Assembly (NCBI GenBank): GCA_037176705.1 | Contig: CM073905.1 | Coordinates: 33,202,986 to 33,266,985, forward strand | Source of the DNA: Molossus alvarezi | Lineage: Eukaryota; Chordata; Mammalia; Chiroptera; Molossidae | Direction: 5' to 3' | Length of the DNA: 64,000 nt | Part shown: positions 11,001 through 22,749 of the stretch, one piece after another | Layout: every line of letters begins with the position of its first letter | How positions within the stretch are numbered: the stretch's first letter is position 1 | Program-made: the position numbers and the translations under genes | The notes under the pieces: generated by a model | What the model saw: the letters and a program-made list of their open reading frames with translations, nothing else | Told to the model about the DNA's origin: nothing | Database searches by the model: none

Positions 11001-12060
11001 GAGCCAGTCGTAACCCTTGGCCTCTTGGCATTGTTTGGTTATCGTTCAAGCACTGGCGTTACCTCAGGTAGGTAAGCTGGTGCCCATACTCTAGTTCTCC
11101 TGGCTCCGTGGAAGAAGTCGGGAGCCCTCATGGAAAGGGTCATCATCAGCTTTTTCATGCTGATTCCAAGCCAGACCACAGTAGTAGAAATCAACGATTT
11201 GTGAGTCCAAATCTCTGGAATGTGAGAATTGATAAGCCCCTCACCAGAGGGGAGTGGATTGCAGGGAGTCGGACTCCTGATCTTCTTGTCAGAGAAGAAT
11301 GAAGCCATGTGTCGAATGTCGAGGTTGGCAAGAAGTTGTACTTGGTATCTGAGCACAGGAGGCTGAGGCTCAGGCAGGCAGAGGGGCATCTGCCCGAGAC
11401 ACCCACATTGGAGACCAATCCTCAGACCCCACCGCCCAGAGGGAGGACCAGCTGCTGCAGGCTAACCTGCCCAGTTCTCCAGGGTCCCCAGTAGTAACAG
11501 GCACCTGGGGCGTGGATCCAGAATTCAGTCTTGGAGGGCATGCTGGGCTTCCACCTGCATTTCCTTCGGCATCACTGTGGGCACCATTGCTCCTTGGTGA
11601 GCTCTTCCTGTTCCTGGCTCTAGAATCGAGCTAGAGTGTGTGGACTTGGTGGGAGCCTCCTGCCCACGCCGGGCAGCCCCTTGCTGGGCCAGCACCATCC
11701 TGGGCTGCAGATTCCCTCTCCTGTCGGACAGAGAACTTCTCGTCATTGCCACTGAGGTAACCGCATCAGAGACGGGCCTGATGCTGAATATTCACGAGGT
11801 GGCCGATCTTGCTCTATCCCAGCCTCCTCGATGTCTGGGAGATGCCGCGACCTGCGCGGCCAGACGACCCAGACGTGAGGAGGGGCGACGGGAGGTTAGG
11901 AAAGACACAGAGATATACACAGAGAAGAGCTAGGGCCAGGTGGGACACTGCTCTCTGAGGGAGAAGCAGCAAGGGGGGAGGGGCGCTCAAGAGCTTCATT
12001 GTCTTCAGACAAGAGATGTTTCTACCGGTTTCTGAGCCCAAGGTGGGGGTTGTCGATACG
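11001..12060. other. Unassigned stretch, no supported gene
   Basis: Short overlapping frames only (up to 116 codons); no domain, repeat or RNA gene recognised. Confidence 0.45.
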
Positions 12061-12062
12061 TT

Positions 12063-12218
12063 CTTGCCCACGGCACAGACTGTTCCTGGGTGAGCCCCGC
12101 AAACACCACAGGGTCTTGCCCACGGCACAGACTGTTCCTGGGTGAGCCCCGCAAACACCACAGGGTCTTGCCCACGGCACAGACTGTTCCTGGGTGAGCC
12201 TCGCTAACACCACAGGGT
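12063..12218. repeat. 52-bp minisatellite, three copies
   Basis: A 52-bp unit starting CTTGCCCACGGCACAGAC occurs at 12063, 12115 and 12167. Copies 1 and 2 are identical. Copy 3 differs at two positions (CTCGCTAAC for CCCGCAAAC). Because 52 is not a multiple of three, the open minus-strand frames crossing it shift frame at each unit, so it does not encode a peptide repeat. Confidence 0.95.
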
Positions 12219-13034
12219 CAACAAGAGACCTGGGCTCAGCCACCCTGCACGGGGAAATCTCTTCCTCCTCTTTCCCTGCCTTAATTTGTATCCGAGTAAG
12301 GACTTGGGGACAGAAGGTTGATTTGTCACCTGATTGCAAGGAGCCAGGAGCACAGATGAGTGGGGGACAGGGAAAGAGAAAACCCAGTAAAAATACGCCA
12401 GAGAGATGGTTACAATCGTGGGCAATGGGGGCTCATTCTGAGAGGGTGCCTGCGTCACAACGTAGGATACCCGTCAGCCCGACCCTCTGAGGCTGGGAGG
12501 CTGGGGCATTCACCTTCTGACCCTTCGGCTTCCACTGGCTGACGTGTTCCCAGGGGTGCTGACTCCTCTGAGCTCCTGGGCTGCCCTGTGCACGGACTTC
12601 TCACAGCTTTGAGGGAAAGGAGTCAGCAGGTCCTGGAGCTGGCACATTGGTTTCGGGTCCGCTGTCACGGACAGTTTCCGTGTCCACCGACAGGGGTGAG
12701 GTGGCCCTGAAGACTGCTACAGTCCACCCCTTGGACTGCTCCCCCCCACATTCCACACTGTGCCCAGCGTCCACTTCGAGGGACGGGGACAGCGTGGGCT
12801 TAATCACTCACTGTGAAAGTCGTAAGTCAGAAAGTTCTGAAAGCAACCAGCTGGAGTCCGAGGACTTGGCTGCCACCTTCTCCCCGCGATCGCTGAAAGG
12901 GCAGGGAAGTCACCCATGCTCACGGGCCTGACTGGGCTGTGGCCATGGACACTGTGAGGTCTGAAGGGACGCAGCCACCTCTCTCCTCTTGTCTTTCTGT
13001 CACCTGTTGGTCCCACTAATTAATTAGGTCCACT
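12219..13034. other. Unassigned stretch, no supported gene
   Basis: No recognised exon, repeat family or RNA gene. Confidence 0.45.
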
Positions 13035-13063
13035 GTTTTTTGTTTTGTTTTGTTTTGTTTTTG
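13035..13063. repeat. (TTTTG)n microsatellite
   Basis: A pentanucleotide TTTTG run of about five units. Confidence 0.9.
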
Positions 13064-13064
13064 T

Positions 13065-14750
13065 CCTTGACCTTTCAAATCCAAACTGGAATTCCTCTTA
13101 GGGCACAGGACGGGTGGAGAATGATAGAAACGGTGCATCTTGGAGGCAGACCCAACAACCGGCACATTTCATGGCCTCTGCTCACCTCTGATGATGAGTG
13201 ACCGTTTCGCCCACTGGGGCCCTCTGCACCGGGGTGGCCCCTGAATCCTTGGGGCCCCTTCTCTTCTATTGGTGGTCCTCCTGCCTGAGGAGTTGTCTCC
13301 ACGCTGCTCCCGACACATCCGTCCGTTCTGACCTCGTCACCCCCGCTGTTGTCCCTGCCGCTGCTGCTGTGGGTGCTTCCCTCGGGCCCTTGTGGACACT
13401 GCTCTTGCCGCTGCTGTCACCAGTGGCTCCACACCCATGGTCCCTGCCAGCCATCGGGATTAAACATTTTTAAATGCATAGGCAGTTTTGCGGTGAGATA
13501 CTCCCGGTTCTCAGTTTCCCTGGAACATGGTTCTTTGGCTGTGGCTCCCTGGACAGGGAAAGCCACATGGAAGAGAAATGAATCTGTCTCAAAAGGCTGG
13601 CGAGGTACAGGGACCGGGGCTCTCACGCCTGAAGTGGCCCCTTCACGCACTGACACAGGAACTACTGGCAGCTTGGAAATCATGTCTCGGTATCATGTTC
13701 CCGGGTGGCTGAGGCAGAGGCTCAGTGATATCGGCCAGGAGCACTGTCACCCCAAACAGCCAGCACCTGGGTCTTCTCATGGGGGGAAGGTGCAGAACTC
13801 AGGCTGCTCTGGGTGTGCACGTGGAAAGTGAGGGACGTCTTTACCAGTGACGGAGGGCTCCAGGGGTATGACTCGTCCAGCCCCCTCAATGCCATGAGGC
13901 CCTCGGAGAGCTGGACTAGGCCGTCTGCAGAGCTGGCCCCCAGGGCTGGGCCAGGTGGCCTCCGGACTGGGGTGGATGGCAAGGTCTCGCATGCTCTCTT
14001 GCCCTCCAGTGTCCACATCCTCCTCTCTGACTGGTAGATCCTGACACCACTCCCTCATAACTGTCATCCGACCCGCAGAGGGGACCCTGAGACCAGAGGC
14101 CTCCCAGGCTGCCCACGGGGTCTTCCTGCTTGGTGTTCCACACTGTGGGACTGAAGTCGGGGGGAGGCGGAACTGTCGAACTCAGTTTTCTGAACTTGAA
14201 AGTGGGTCTCACGCTTTTAAGATAGAAGCAGAGATGGGGTTTTGTGTAGAGCCAGGGTCTGTGTAGAGCCATAGGACCAAACGGCGGCATCAGACAGCAT
14301 GTGTGACGGGGTTGAGCTGGAAACGGAGGGAAGACGGCAAGGAGAGATGGCAGAATCGCCAACCAGACCGCCAAACAATTCTCATTCCAAAGGGCCCTGG
14401 ACCGCAGCCGGCGCCCTGGGCTGAGATCCTCTCCCAGCGTCAGCTGAACACCTGTGAAATAAGTTAAGTGAACCAGGTGAGACGTCCTGCCTGCAGGCTC
14501 GCTCTTCCTGGGGTCAGATCTTTAGAAAGAGCAACGCCGATCCCAGCAAAAGGACGCCTTGCGAAACGATGCCGCTACACGAGCGCACTGACCATGCGAC
14601 AACCCTTCCACCTCTGCGCTTAGGATCTGGGCCCTTTTCTGGGTGTACGCGATACACACTTACAGTGAAGCACACAAATAGGTGCCGAGCAACACTCTGC
14701 CTGGGGGATTCCGCCCACAGTTCTATCATATTGTATTTCTAAAATTAAAA
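13065..14750. other. Unassigned GC-rich stretch, no supported gene
   Basis: Overlapping frames of up to 160 codons (13349-13831, plus; 13916-14374, minus) with no domain or consistent splice sites. Several short GCTGCTG/GCCGCTGCTG clusters lie at about 13357-13412. Confidence 0.45.
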
Positions 14751-14752
14751 TC

Positions 14753-14955
14753 AGCCCGGCCGGTGTGGCTCAGGGGATTGAGCGTCCACCCATGGACTGA
14801 GAGGTCCCAGTTCGATTCCCGGTCAGGGCACAGGCCCAGGTTGCAGGCTCGATCCCCAGTAGGGGGCGTGCAGGAGGCAGGAGGCAGGAGGCAGCCAACG
14901 GATGTTTTTCTCTCTCTCCCTTCCTTTCTCTCTAAAAAATCAATAAAAACATATT
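14753..14955 (+). mobile_element. Ves SINE, short type, copy 3
   Basis: Head AGCCCGGCCGGTGTGGCTCAG, B box CAGTTCGATTCCCGG and tail AAAAAATCAATAAAAAC. A GGAGGCA heptamer in the body is expanded to three units at about 14871-14891. A CTCF-like core CCAGTAGGGGGCGTG lies at 14856-14870. A clear target-site duplication was not found. Copy 4 begins about 30 bp downstream in the same orientation. Confidence 0.88.
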
Positions 14956-14987
14956 TTTAGAACATTTCAATGAAAATTGGATCCGGG

Positions 14988-15226
14988 GCCCTGGTCGTTT
15001 TGGCTCAGCGGTTAGAGCGTCAGCCTGTGGTCCAGAGAGACCCCGGATCGGTTCCCGCTAAGGGCATGTACCTCGGTTGCAGTTTGTCCCCGGCCCTGGT
15101 TGGGTCGTGCTGGTGGCGGCCACTCGATGTGTCCCTTTCACGTCGATGTTTCTCTCTCTCTCTCCCTCCCACTCTGTCTGAACAGGATATGGAGAAATGT
15201 CCTCGAGTGAGGATAAGGAAAAAAAA
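14988..15226 (+). mobile_element. Ves SINE, long-tail type, copy 4
   Basis: Head GCCCTGGTCGTTTTGGCTCAG, then 'GGTTCCCGC', the CT-rich body and the tail TGTCCTCGAGTGAGGATAAG. A 16-bp TSD with one mismatch bounds it: GAAAATTGGATCCGGG at 14972-14987 and GAAAATTGGGTCCGGG at 15227-15242. The 126-codon frame across it is a SINE translation, not a gene. Confidence 0.93.
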
Positions 15227-15476
15227 GAAAATTGGGTCCGGGATTCCTCAAAGGCACGAGGAGATGTATAAGGGTGAAGGCAGCAACTCCACACATACCC
15301 CTTCCCATGCCACTGACCCAGGCTTTCAGTGGCTTCTCCCCCTCTCCTAGGTCAGCTGATTTCGAAACTCCTTCCTGCCTCCCCTTCATTTCTCCCCGCA
15401 CTTTCTGCCCTAAATAGATAGCGTGGCCTCCTCCCTTCCCCACCCTCTTACCTCTCGTCCCTGCGGAAGGCGGTAG

Positions 15477-15488
15477 CCCCCCCCCCCC
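15477..15488. repeat. C12 homopolymer
   Basis: Twelve consecutive cytosines in a GC-rich context; likely length-variable. Confidence 0.95.
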
Positions 15489-15908
15489 ACGGAGGCAGGT
15501 GGCTGCCATTTCCCTCCTCCTAGGTGCCCAGGTGCCCAGCCCGGCTCCCAAGCCGGCTGCGTCTGTTAGGAAGGCCATAAATCAGGGGGCCGCTGATGGG
15601 TCAGGCCTGCTCACGTTGCTGATGGCATTAGGGTAACAAATGGGGAGTGGGTGTTTATATTAGTTTTGGCTCTCGAGTCGAAGGAGGGGCGCCAGCATTT
15701 AGCTTCATGATAAACTCAGCACCAACACATCCCGGGTCAGCAATTATGTTTTCAAGATCCCTCGGGAGGAGCTGGGGTGGGACCTCCCTGGGAAAGCGTG
15801 GCCACCTGAGCAGGCCTGCCCTGAGGTGGGAGGTGGGTGACCGATGGAGATGGTCTGGCAACTAGTGCTAAGACTGGGCACGAGGCTATTGCTGATATTG
15901 TATTAGAA

Positions 15909-15963
15909 ATTCTCCCCCTCCCTCCCTCTTCCCTCTCCCCGCCTCTCTCTCTCCTGTGCCCCC
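15909..15963. repeat. Polypyrimidine tract
   Basis: Almost uninterrupted C/T on the plus strand (CTCCCCCTCCCTCCCTC and onward to CTCTCTCTCCTG). Such tracts can adopt triplex structure. Confidence 0.8.
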
Positions 15964-16202
15964 TCAAACCTACTTTCTCCTTGGGGAGTGGATCAGTTGG
16001 TGTGAGCAGCTGCTACCGGAAGATCCAGTTAGGCACGTGAGCAGTTTATGGGGATGGTGGATGACGCCTGTGTGAGGTGAACAGCGGAAGCAGGAGCAGG
16101 CAGGGAGGGCCAAGATGCAAATCTGATGTGTCTCGGATCCCATGGGAGCCCCAGAGCAAGGGCTGCTCCTCGGAGGGGTGCCACACTGGGCAGCCCTGCG
16201 CG

Positions 16203-16232
16203 GGCCCCAGGACCCCAGGACCCCAGGACCCC
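16203..16232. repeat. 8-bp tandem repeat (CCCCAGGA)n
   Basis: About 3.6 units of CCCCAGGA. The same unit recurs at 47511-47541 in otherwise unrelated flanks. Confidence 0.9.
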
Positions 16233-16894
16233 ATTCCACTGAGCCATGAGCAGGAGTTGCCTGGGAAGACTGTGGTGACAGTGTGAAGGGTGCTACGGAC
16301 CCCAAAGGTGCTGCAGCTGTCGCTTCCCTACGACTGGACAGCAAGTTCGTTCTTGAAGGTATCCAAGAAGTTTCCAGGTGGCCACATGGAGATTTTCCTA
16401 CCCCCACTTCCCTTCCAAGACCTCAGGTGCTTGGGAATCTGGCAGAGGCATCCGGAGACTGTGCTCATGTCAGCTGGAGCCTTGTAGGATGTATTGTACC
16501 TGTAGCTGCTTTATGACTCTGCGGCCCTAATGCGGGCATGATTTGAGAGGTACTTCAATTGCCTCGTCTACCAACAGCAACACCCCCCTTTATAGTGCTT
16601 CTCAAAGCCAAAATCAAAGAGGGTCTGCAACTATCCCTTTAACAAACCAAGTGTCTGCTTTGTTGAAGACCCAAAAAACATAAGAGGGAATATGGGAAGG
16701 AGCCACTGAGGGTGCCCAATGGTTGAGGTCGCCCACGGGAGTGTCAGCTCCCTGGTGTCTTCAGGCCACTGCCGAGTTCTGGCTCAGCCCAAAGCCAAGC
16801 AAGGTGGAGACAGTGCTGGGCAAAGAGGCAGAGACTCGAATGCTGGACATGGGCAGCCGAACTGAACTCGGGACAGGAGCAGAGTGAACGATTG

Positions 16895-17365
16895 TAATTT
16901 CCAAAAGTGATCACAACATCATCTCCCGTTCTTTTATTCCAAACTCAATCAAGAGGAGGGTTGCACAGCCTCTGCCCTGGGACCTGGACCAGCCTTGTGA
17001 CCCCCTTGGGGGATAAAATATGCATAAATATCACCATATCTGTAGAGACTAGATCATACTAGCTGATATAGCTTCCACCAGGCACTATCTTGCGGGAAGC
17101 AGGTTCTGGGAAACCACCTCCATGCAGTGAGGAAGCTCAAGCATCCCCGAGGACAGGCCCACCGGGAAAGGAGCCAGTAGCCCGTACCAACTCGCCAGCC
17201 ATGTGAGTAGGGGGAAAGAATCTACCTCCACGAGTGCTCAAATTGCCCCAGGAGATGCCATGTGCAGCTCCCTTGCCCCTGTGCCATGTCCATTCAGATC
17301 CATGGACAAAATCAATGATTGCTGATTATTTAAGGCACTCAGTCTGGGCAATGGATACGTGATAC
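16895..17365 (+). mobile_element. MLT1-type (ERVL-MaLR) LTR, old
   Basis: MLT1 landmarks occur in order: 'CCATGCAGTGAGGAAGCTCAAGC', then 'GCCAGCCATGTGAGT', and a 3' end resembling 'gattgttgttttaagccactaagttttgg' (here ATTGCTGATTATTTAAGG). The copy is diverged and lacks internal sequence. The left edge is approximate. Confidence 0.6.
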
Positions 17366-17424
17366 AAAGAGCATCTCAGCTCTGAGATCCTAACAGTGAG
17401 GGGAGGGAAAAGAATACATCATTT

Positions 17425-17953
17425 AAAATTTTTTTTCAGTGAGTTTACATTCAATATTATTTTGTGTCGGTTTCATGTGCCCAGCGTAGTGGTTAGACAA
17501 TGACACACTGTTCAATGTGAACCCCACCTGGCTCCATACAGTTATTACAGTATTACTGACTGTATTCCCTATGCTACACTTCACATGCCCGTGACTATTT
17601 TGTGTCTACCAACTTGTACTTCTCAATCCCTTCACCTTTTTCACAGGTCCCCCAGCCCCCACCCATCCCATCTGGCAACCACCAGTCTGTTCTCTGTATC
17701 TAAGTCTGTTTCTATTTTGTTTGTTCCTTGATTTTTCTCTTTAGATTCCACGTGTAAGTGAAATCATAGGGTATTTGTCTTTCTCCGTCTGACTTATTTC
17801 ACTTGGCACAGTACTTTCTAGGTCCAGCCAGGCTCTTGCAAATGGGAGGAGTATGTTCTTTTTTATGGCTGCGTGATATTCCATTGTGTATTTGTACCAC
17901 AACTTTTTTATCCACTTCTCTATTGATGGGCACTTGGGTTGCTTCCATATCTA
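17425..17953 (-). mobile_element. LINE-1 3' end (laurasiatherian-type), 5'-truncated
   Basis: The minus strand reads as the last part of L1 ORF2 and its 3' UTR. On the plus strand this appears as a poly-T start, 'TTCAATATTATTTTGTGTCGG', 'GTGACTATTTTGTGTCTACC', 'CTTATTTCACTTGGCACAG', and 'ATTCCATTGTGTATTTGTACC' followed by 'GATGGGCACTTGGGTTGC'. These are hallmark L1 3'-end phrases. It is about 530 bp long, truncated at the 5' end and non-coding. Confidence 0.88.
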
Positions 17954-17954
17954 A

Positions 17955-18105
17955 AAATAATGTCATTTTATAGACAAAGCTTTGAGGAGGTGAAATCATG
18001 TGCCTGAGGTCACAAGGCTAATAAAAGGGAAAAGTAAAGGGTTTGGGGTCAGATAGGTCTGGGCTTGAACATTAGTTCTAGACTCCGAATCTGACTACTG
18101 ACTGT
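17955..18105. repeat. Two MIR fragments, opposite orientation
   Basis: 17955-18037 reads as minus-strand MIR ('CATTTTATAGACAAAG...GGTCACAAGGCTAATAA'). 18038-18105 reads as plus-strand MIR ('TTTGGGGTCAGATAGGTCTGGG'). Both are diverged. Confidence 0.6.
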
Positions 18106-21100
18106 CTTCCTGAGCTTCCCCCAGAATACATGTCAATCAATCCCATGTTCAGCAACAAAGTACATATTAGGCCTCTTGAGCAAGGGTTCCTAGAACACCC
18201 ACGATACGAGAAAGATCCTTCGGCCCTGCCTTCCGGAGTTGCCAGCCCCGTCACAGACAGACACAGGGCTGCGGGGAAAAGCACCTGCTCCCCGAGAGCT
18301 GTAAATCAGAGGCACTTCTCCTGACAGCCAGACGGTGGGCAGGAGTCGCTGAGCTTCGAAGAAGTCGTTTTCTCCGCTGCAAGATGGGGAGAAGGAGCAT
18401 GCCCAAGTCTGCACGTCCTGTAATAACGAGCGGTTCAACCCTGACTCTGACCTGTGGCTCTCCCTACCCCCACCAGGGCCACCCCCAGTGCCAAGTGGGA
18501 GGGACTGGCTGATGATATGAAACTTACTTCTACCTGGGCCCACCGTGCTGTCAGCCATAGTGCGTGTTGGCCAAGCCTGGGGACCCTTGGGCTGGCTCAG
18601 ATCCCAGCACAGGTTCCCTTTCTCTTGTACGTTCAAGTCGCCACCAGCGCGGGCACCTGACCATCATTGAGATAGAAGGTAGCCTGCCCTCATGCTGTGT
18701 GATGGTGGTCAGTGGGTCAGTGGCTGAGACCTCTGTCCACAAACCAGGCAAACTCCGAACAGTGGGAAAGGACCCAGAGGGAACCAGGCCACGGCCGAGT
18801 AGGGCCGGCGGATGTCCTGAGGCCCGTCGGTACCTCGGAGAGTTGCAGATCCAAGGATGTGAGAAGCCAGGTCCACCAGCGGTCCTGGGAGCGGGAATGA
18901 GATGGAGAGAGGCAAGGCCGACCCCCGAGGGCACAGCTTGCTGTGGGCCCAGCCAGGCCTCCCCCCTGCTAGGACACCTTGGTCACGCAGCTTCTCTCAG
19001 GACCCTGTTTCCTGATCTGTCGAGCGGGACTGAGGTTGCCTAACTCAGAGCACTCGAGCGAGACGATGTGTTCGCATCAAGTCCTCATTAGAGGGCCCGA
19101 CGGGCTAGATGTTCGGAATCAGTTGTCACAAGACTGCACCTGTCCGCTTGTCTGTGGCTGTGGTAAGTGCCACTGGGGCTGGCACAGGCTGGGTCTCCTG
19201 CGGGGCGGGCCGAGGGGACGCTGACGAGGGTGCCCTTGGGATCAGCCCTGCGGAGGCCGAGAGAATGGAGCTGCGGTGTAAGTCCGATGAGGGCCTCGGC
19301 GACGCCACGGGAGCCCTGGAGCTAGAGTAACCCTTCAAGGGAGTCCCAGGATGGTCTGGCCAGGCCTCTGTACCCCTCTTGGGTGTGTCACCAGCCGTGG
19401 GCTGCACAAGGAGGGGCGTGACCTTGACTAGCAGTTGTCTGTAGCTGAGACAGTCTATAAAGGGGATCTGGGTGGACATCCCCAGGAAATGCTTGGAGCT
19501 GGAGGTGACATCTGAGCGGAACTGCAAAGGTCCATGAGTAAGACATCAGGAATAGAGAAGGTGTGTCTCGACCAAGGAAACATCACAGGTGAAGGGGTGC
19601 AGACATCACTAGTGCCATTGCTGACCTTGGCCGTACTAAGCCTGCTTCAAGGCTCTGCCCTGGGAACACACTGCCCCTAGATCCCTGCATGGCTCCCTCT
19701 CTTCACACTTTCAGGTTCTCAGCAGCCTCCCGAGGGGGTGACGTTTGAGCTGATGACTCATCCCATCCCTTACCTGCTGGGCTCCCCTGTTCCCATCACT
19801 CCCCGATCGGACTCCCTCTCCCGGAGGAAGCTGCCCAAGGACGGTGACTTCCAGCACCCACTCTGTGTCCTCACCATCCCCCAGCCCGCTGAGCAGCACA
19901 CCGCTGGCTGCGTTCAAGGCCTGTGCCCTGAGTGAAGAGATCGGAGACCAGCCAGGGCCAGGTGGTAAGATGTACGATGACGTCATGTGCTCGGAGGGTC
20001 AGGGCTCCTGGTGGAGAAGCTTGCGTAGGAAACACGGTACATCCTGATGCGTTGCCAGGTGCATTGACACCTGGAGTGGATGTCCTGGGAAGGACAGTGT
20101 GTCTTCCTCCTGGAGCCCTGGAGAGGCAGGGACCTGCACTGCAGCTGGCAAGGTCCACCCGCCCTCTCCAGGCCAGATGGCATCTTAAACCATCCCAGGT
20201 GCGGACCCTACCGGGCCCTCCCAGAGAAGGCCCTTTCAGAAGGGTCCCATCAGCTTGCCCTGAAGTCTCACACCTTCCTGGGCAGGATGTTCCTTTATTG
20301 CAAAATCCCCAACTGATTGTTCTCAGGACTAAGCCCTTTGATGGTTTTATTGTTCCTAAATTCACAGCAGGCCCCAATAACTTCAGAGCAGGTAGAGACT
20401 GCAGAGCGGGAGGCTACGGGAAGTGGATGGCCCAGGATCAAGGCAGGAGATTGCAAGGCCTGAATCTGCTGGGCCGGCCTTGCCTCTGAAGGCTCCCACG
20501 TGCGGGGCGGGGGCGGGCCCTGCAATCTCCGGCCCGAATGCCCGGCTAAGTGGATCAAGGTGGTCTCCCACCTTCCAGAGCTTCTGAGCACACCTGCTTC
20601 TGCTGCATGCGACACGGTCAGTCGGTGGAGCTGACGGCCGCCCTGCCCAGAGAGGCCCAATTCTGGGACCAAGTGTCTCTGGAGACGTACAGATGAGGCT
20701 TCGTCTTGGGTTCCACACGTACTGGCTCCTCCTGGGACCAGCTCAGCTGATTTGCTGCCTCAGGGCCTGTCTGAGAGCTCTCGACCTGAGACAAGAATCG
20801 GGGTACAGTAAACATCGTTTGTCTTTCTCCCACCTCGCTCACATCTGCCCATTCCTTTGCGCTTTCCGCGATGCCCTGCCCACGAAGGGGCTGTTAACGA
20901 GGTGACCACACTGAGCAACGTGGGTTTATCCCATTGGGAACCTCTTGAGAGATTGCTTAGGATAAGTCTCCAGATTGTTCCCTGAAGACCAACCCAGTCA
21001 CTCTGGGGGGTCATTTCCCAGCATTTCTGGGTTGTTCATGATTACTGCATGCTCCTGTGGCCAGGGAAAACCCTCAGGCAGAGAAGCAGGTGCCTGGGAG

Positions 21101-21270
21101 GTGGGACGCCTTGTGAGCGGAACTGACCCCTGAAATCGCAGGTGAACTTCCGGGCGGGCAAGAGGACGTGAGCAACTTTTGGGAACTCGCGTTGATGAGG
21201 GCTTGTATAAAGTTCCAGCTACACACACACCCCTCTCCCCAGCTGGGTTTGGACCAGATCGGCCTGCATT
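18106..21270. other. Long unassigned GC-rich stretch, no supported gene
   Basis: Frames of up to 185 codons (19932-20489) occur on both strands without domains. A weak MIR-like piece lies at about 18960-19060 ('CTGTTTCCTGATCTGTCGAGC'). A GC-box cluster (GCGGGGCGGGGGCGGG) lies at 20502-20517. AP-1-like TGACTCAT occurs near 19754. No exon was identified. Confidence 0.45.
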
Positions 21271-21760
21271 TATTCAGCCAGTAAATATTGAACCAACTGC
21301 TACGTCCCGGCACTGTTCTGTGTCCTGATGACCTAGACCTACAGAATATCAACGAGATCTCTTGTCTCCCAGAAAGAGCCATCATTTTCCTAACCCAATA
21401 GTAGGATGTGGTCATTGTTCATCACAGTGCCCTACATGGCATCCACAGCTACTCGGACAAAGAACATCCAAGAGGTGCCCCTGACTGAGATACAGAGGAC
21501 AGGAGGCCAGCTAAGTCAACAGCCGAAGTGGAGGGCATTCGGACCAAGGGCACCAATAAGGGGTGGCAGTGGTCAGGTGCAACTGAATTTGGTGTCAAAC
21601 TGCAGGACAGACACACATGGCTCAGGGACGGTGGTAGGAGATGCCTTGGGAAAGGACATCCCCCATGTAGGACTTTGTAGGTCACAGGAGAAAGTTTAGC
21701 TTTTATTTTGAGGCCAACAGGGAGCTAGTAAACGTGTTAAGAAGATAAGAGATTTCAAAA
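21271..21760. repeat. Ancient mammal-wide repeat, family not assigned
   Basis: The stretch contains 'CAGTAAATATTGAACC...GGCACTGTTCTGTGTCC' and later 'GGACTTTGTAGGTCACAGG...TAGCTTTTATTTTGAGG'. I remember both phrases as parts of an old interspersed repeat common in mammals. Family and boundaries are uncertain. Confidence 0.35.
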
Positions 21761-22749
21761 CATTGCTCTCACCATGGATAAAGCCAAATGCTCTTCTTCC
21801 TACCATTCCTTCTAGAACAACTAGAGCATAAAGGAAGTGGGCAGTTTCACAAGAGACTTGAGAAGGTTCATGTGTCATGCTGACGGATGGGACATGGAAA
21901 GAGATTCTGTAAGCTAGAATCCTCAGACCTCTGGATTGGGTCTTTCAGATCGTAGATGCAAAGTGGAGTTTAAAGGTTGGTTTAGGGCAGCTCCCAGGGA
22001 TACGCTGGAGCCAACATCACTTCCCAACGCTGCATCCAGTGATACCAGATGGATAGGTTGCAACCAGTTGGGGTGGAAGTACTTCCACCATAGAAATTGG
22101 CGGATGCTATAAATCAGAGAGTCCCAGCACACCACTGATCACGCCTGTGGAAGGTAAGAGGGGGAAGAAGCAGAACTGGGCAGGAAGAGCTCAGCCGATC
22201 AAGCAGACCTGAAAAAGTATTAGTTAACCCACCAATCGAGAGCTTGCAAGCAAAGTCTGCCTTCTAGAAGAATCCCACACTGGGCAGAAATGGTCAGGCC
22301 CAAGTGCCCCTGACATGCTCAGTGACTGCCAGGGAGCTCCTGGGAGGAGCATGATTTCGGCTTGAAAGCTGAGTTCATGAGCTTAATCCATTTCTGCAGC
22401 TGACCGGAAAGAGCTGTTTTGGAGAGATCAGCGGTGCACCTGCCTGGCTGCTCCCCTCTGCATATGTGGGGCGGGGGCAGTTTCTCTGAGTGAGACCCGC
22501 AGGCATACTCCCTAGATCCTGCGGTAAGACAAATGGGCATCGAGCCCCGTTTTTGCATCCCACATCCCACCTGGACCAGACTTTCACTTCTTGTTTATTT
22601 CTGCTTTCTGGCGGCCAGTTGGGTTCAGCCAGCGGAGGCAGAAGCAGGAAGTCAGGACACAAGAGGAGGGAGGCTGGGTTCCTTATTGATTCCAACCGCA
22701 GAACTCCACACCTGCTGCCCCTCCGCGGAGATGTTTGCCCCAGCTGTTG
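21761..22749. other. Unassigned stretch, no supported gene
   Basis: A 173-codon minus-strand frame (22375-22896) runs into the neighbouring L2 and CCGT repeat and is therefore chance. Nothing else recognised. Confidence 0.45.

Larger units (their letters stand above)
15243..16890. other. Unassigned stretch with candidate conserved block
   Basis: No gene supported. It holds a C12 run (15477-15488), a polypyrimidine tract (15909-15963) and an 8-bp tandem repeat (16203-16232). An AT-containing block at 15575-15740 has motifs such as GCCATAAATCA, GTGTTTATATTAG and AATTATG that look more like a developmental enhancer than decayed repeat. That is inference only. Confidence 0.4.

Noticed and set aside
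11814..12339. Minus-strand frames with a VPWARPCGVCGAHPG-type repeat
   Set aside because: They translate a 52-bp minisatellite whose period is not a multiple of three.
14970..15350. 126-codon frame similar to frames at 4460, 54551 and 62749
   Set aside because: All are translations of Ves SINE copies. Their similarity reflects the transposon, not a gene family.
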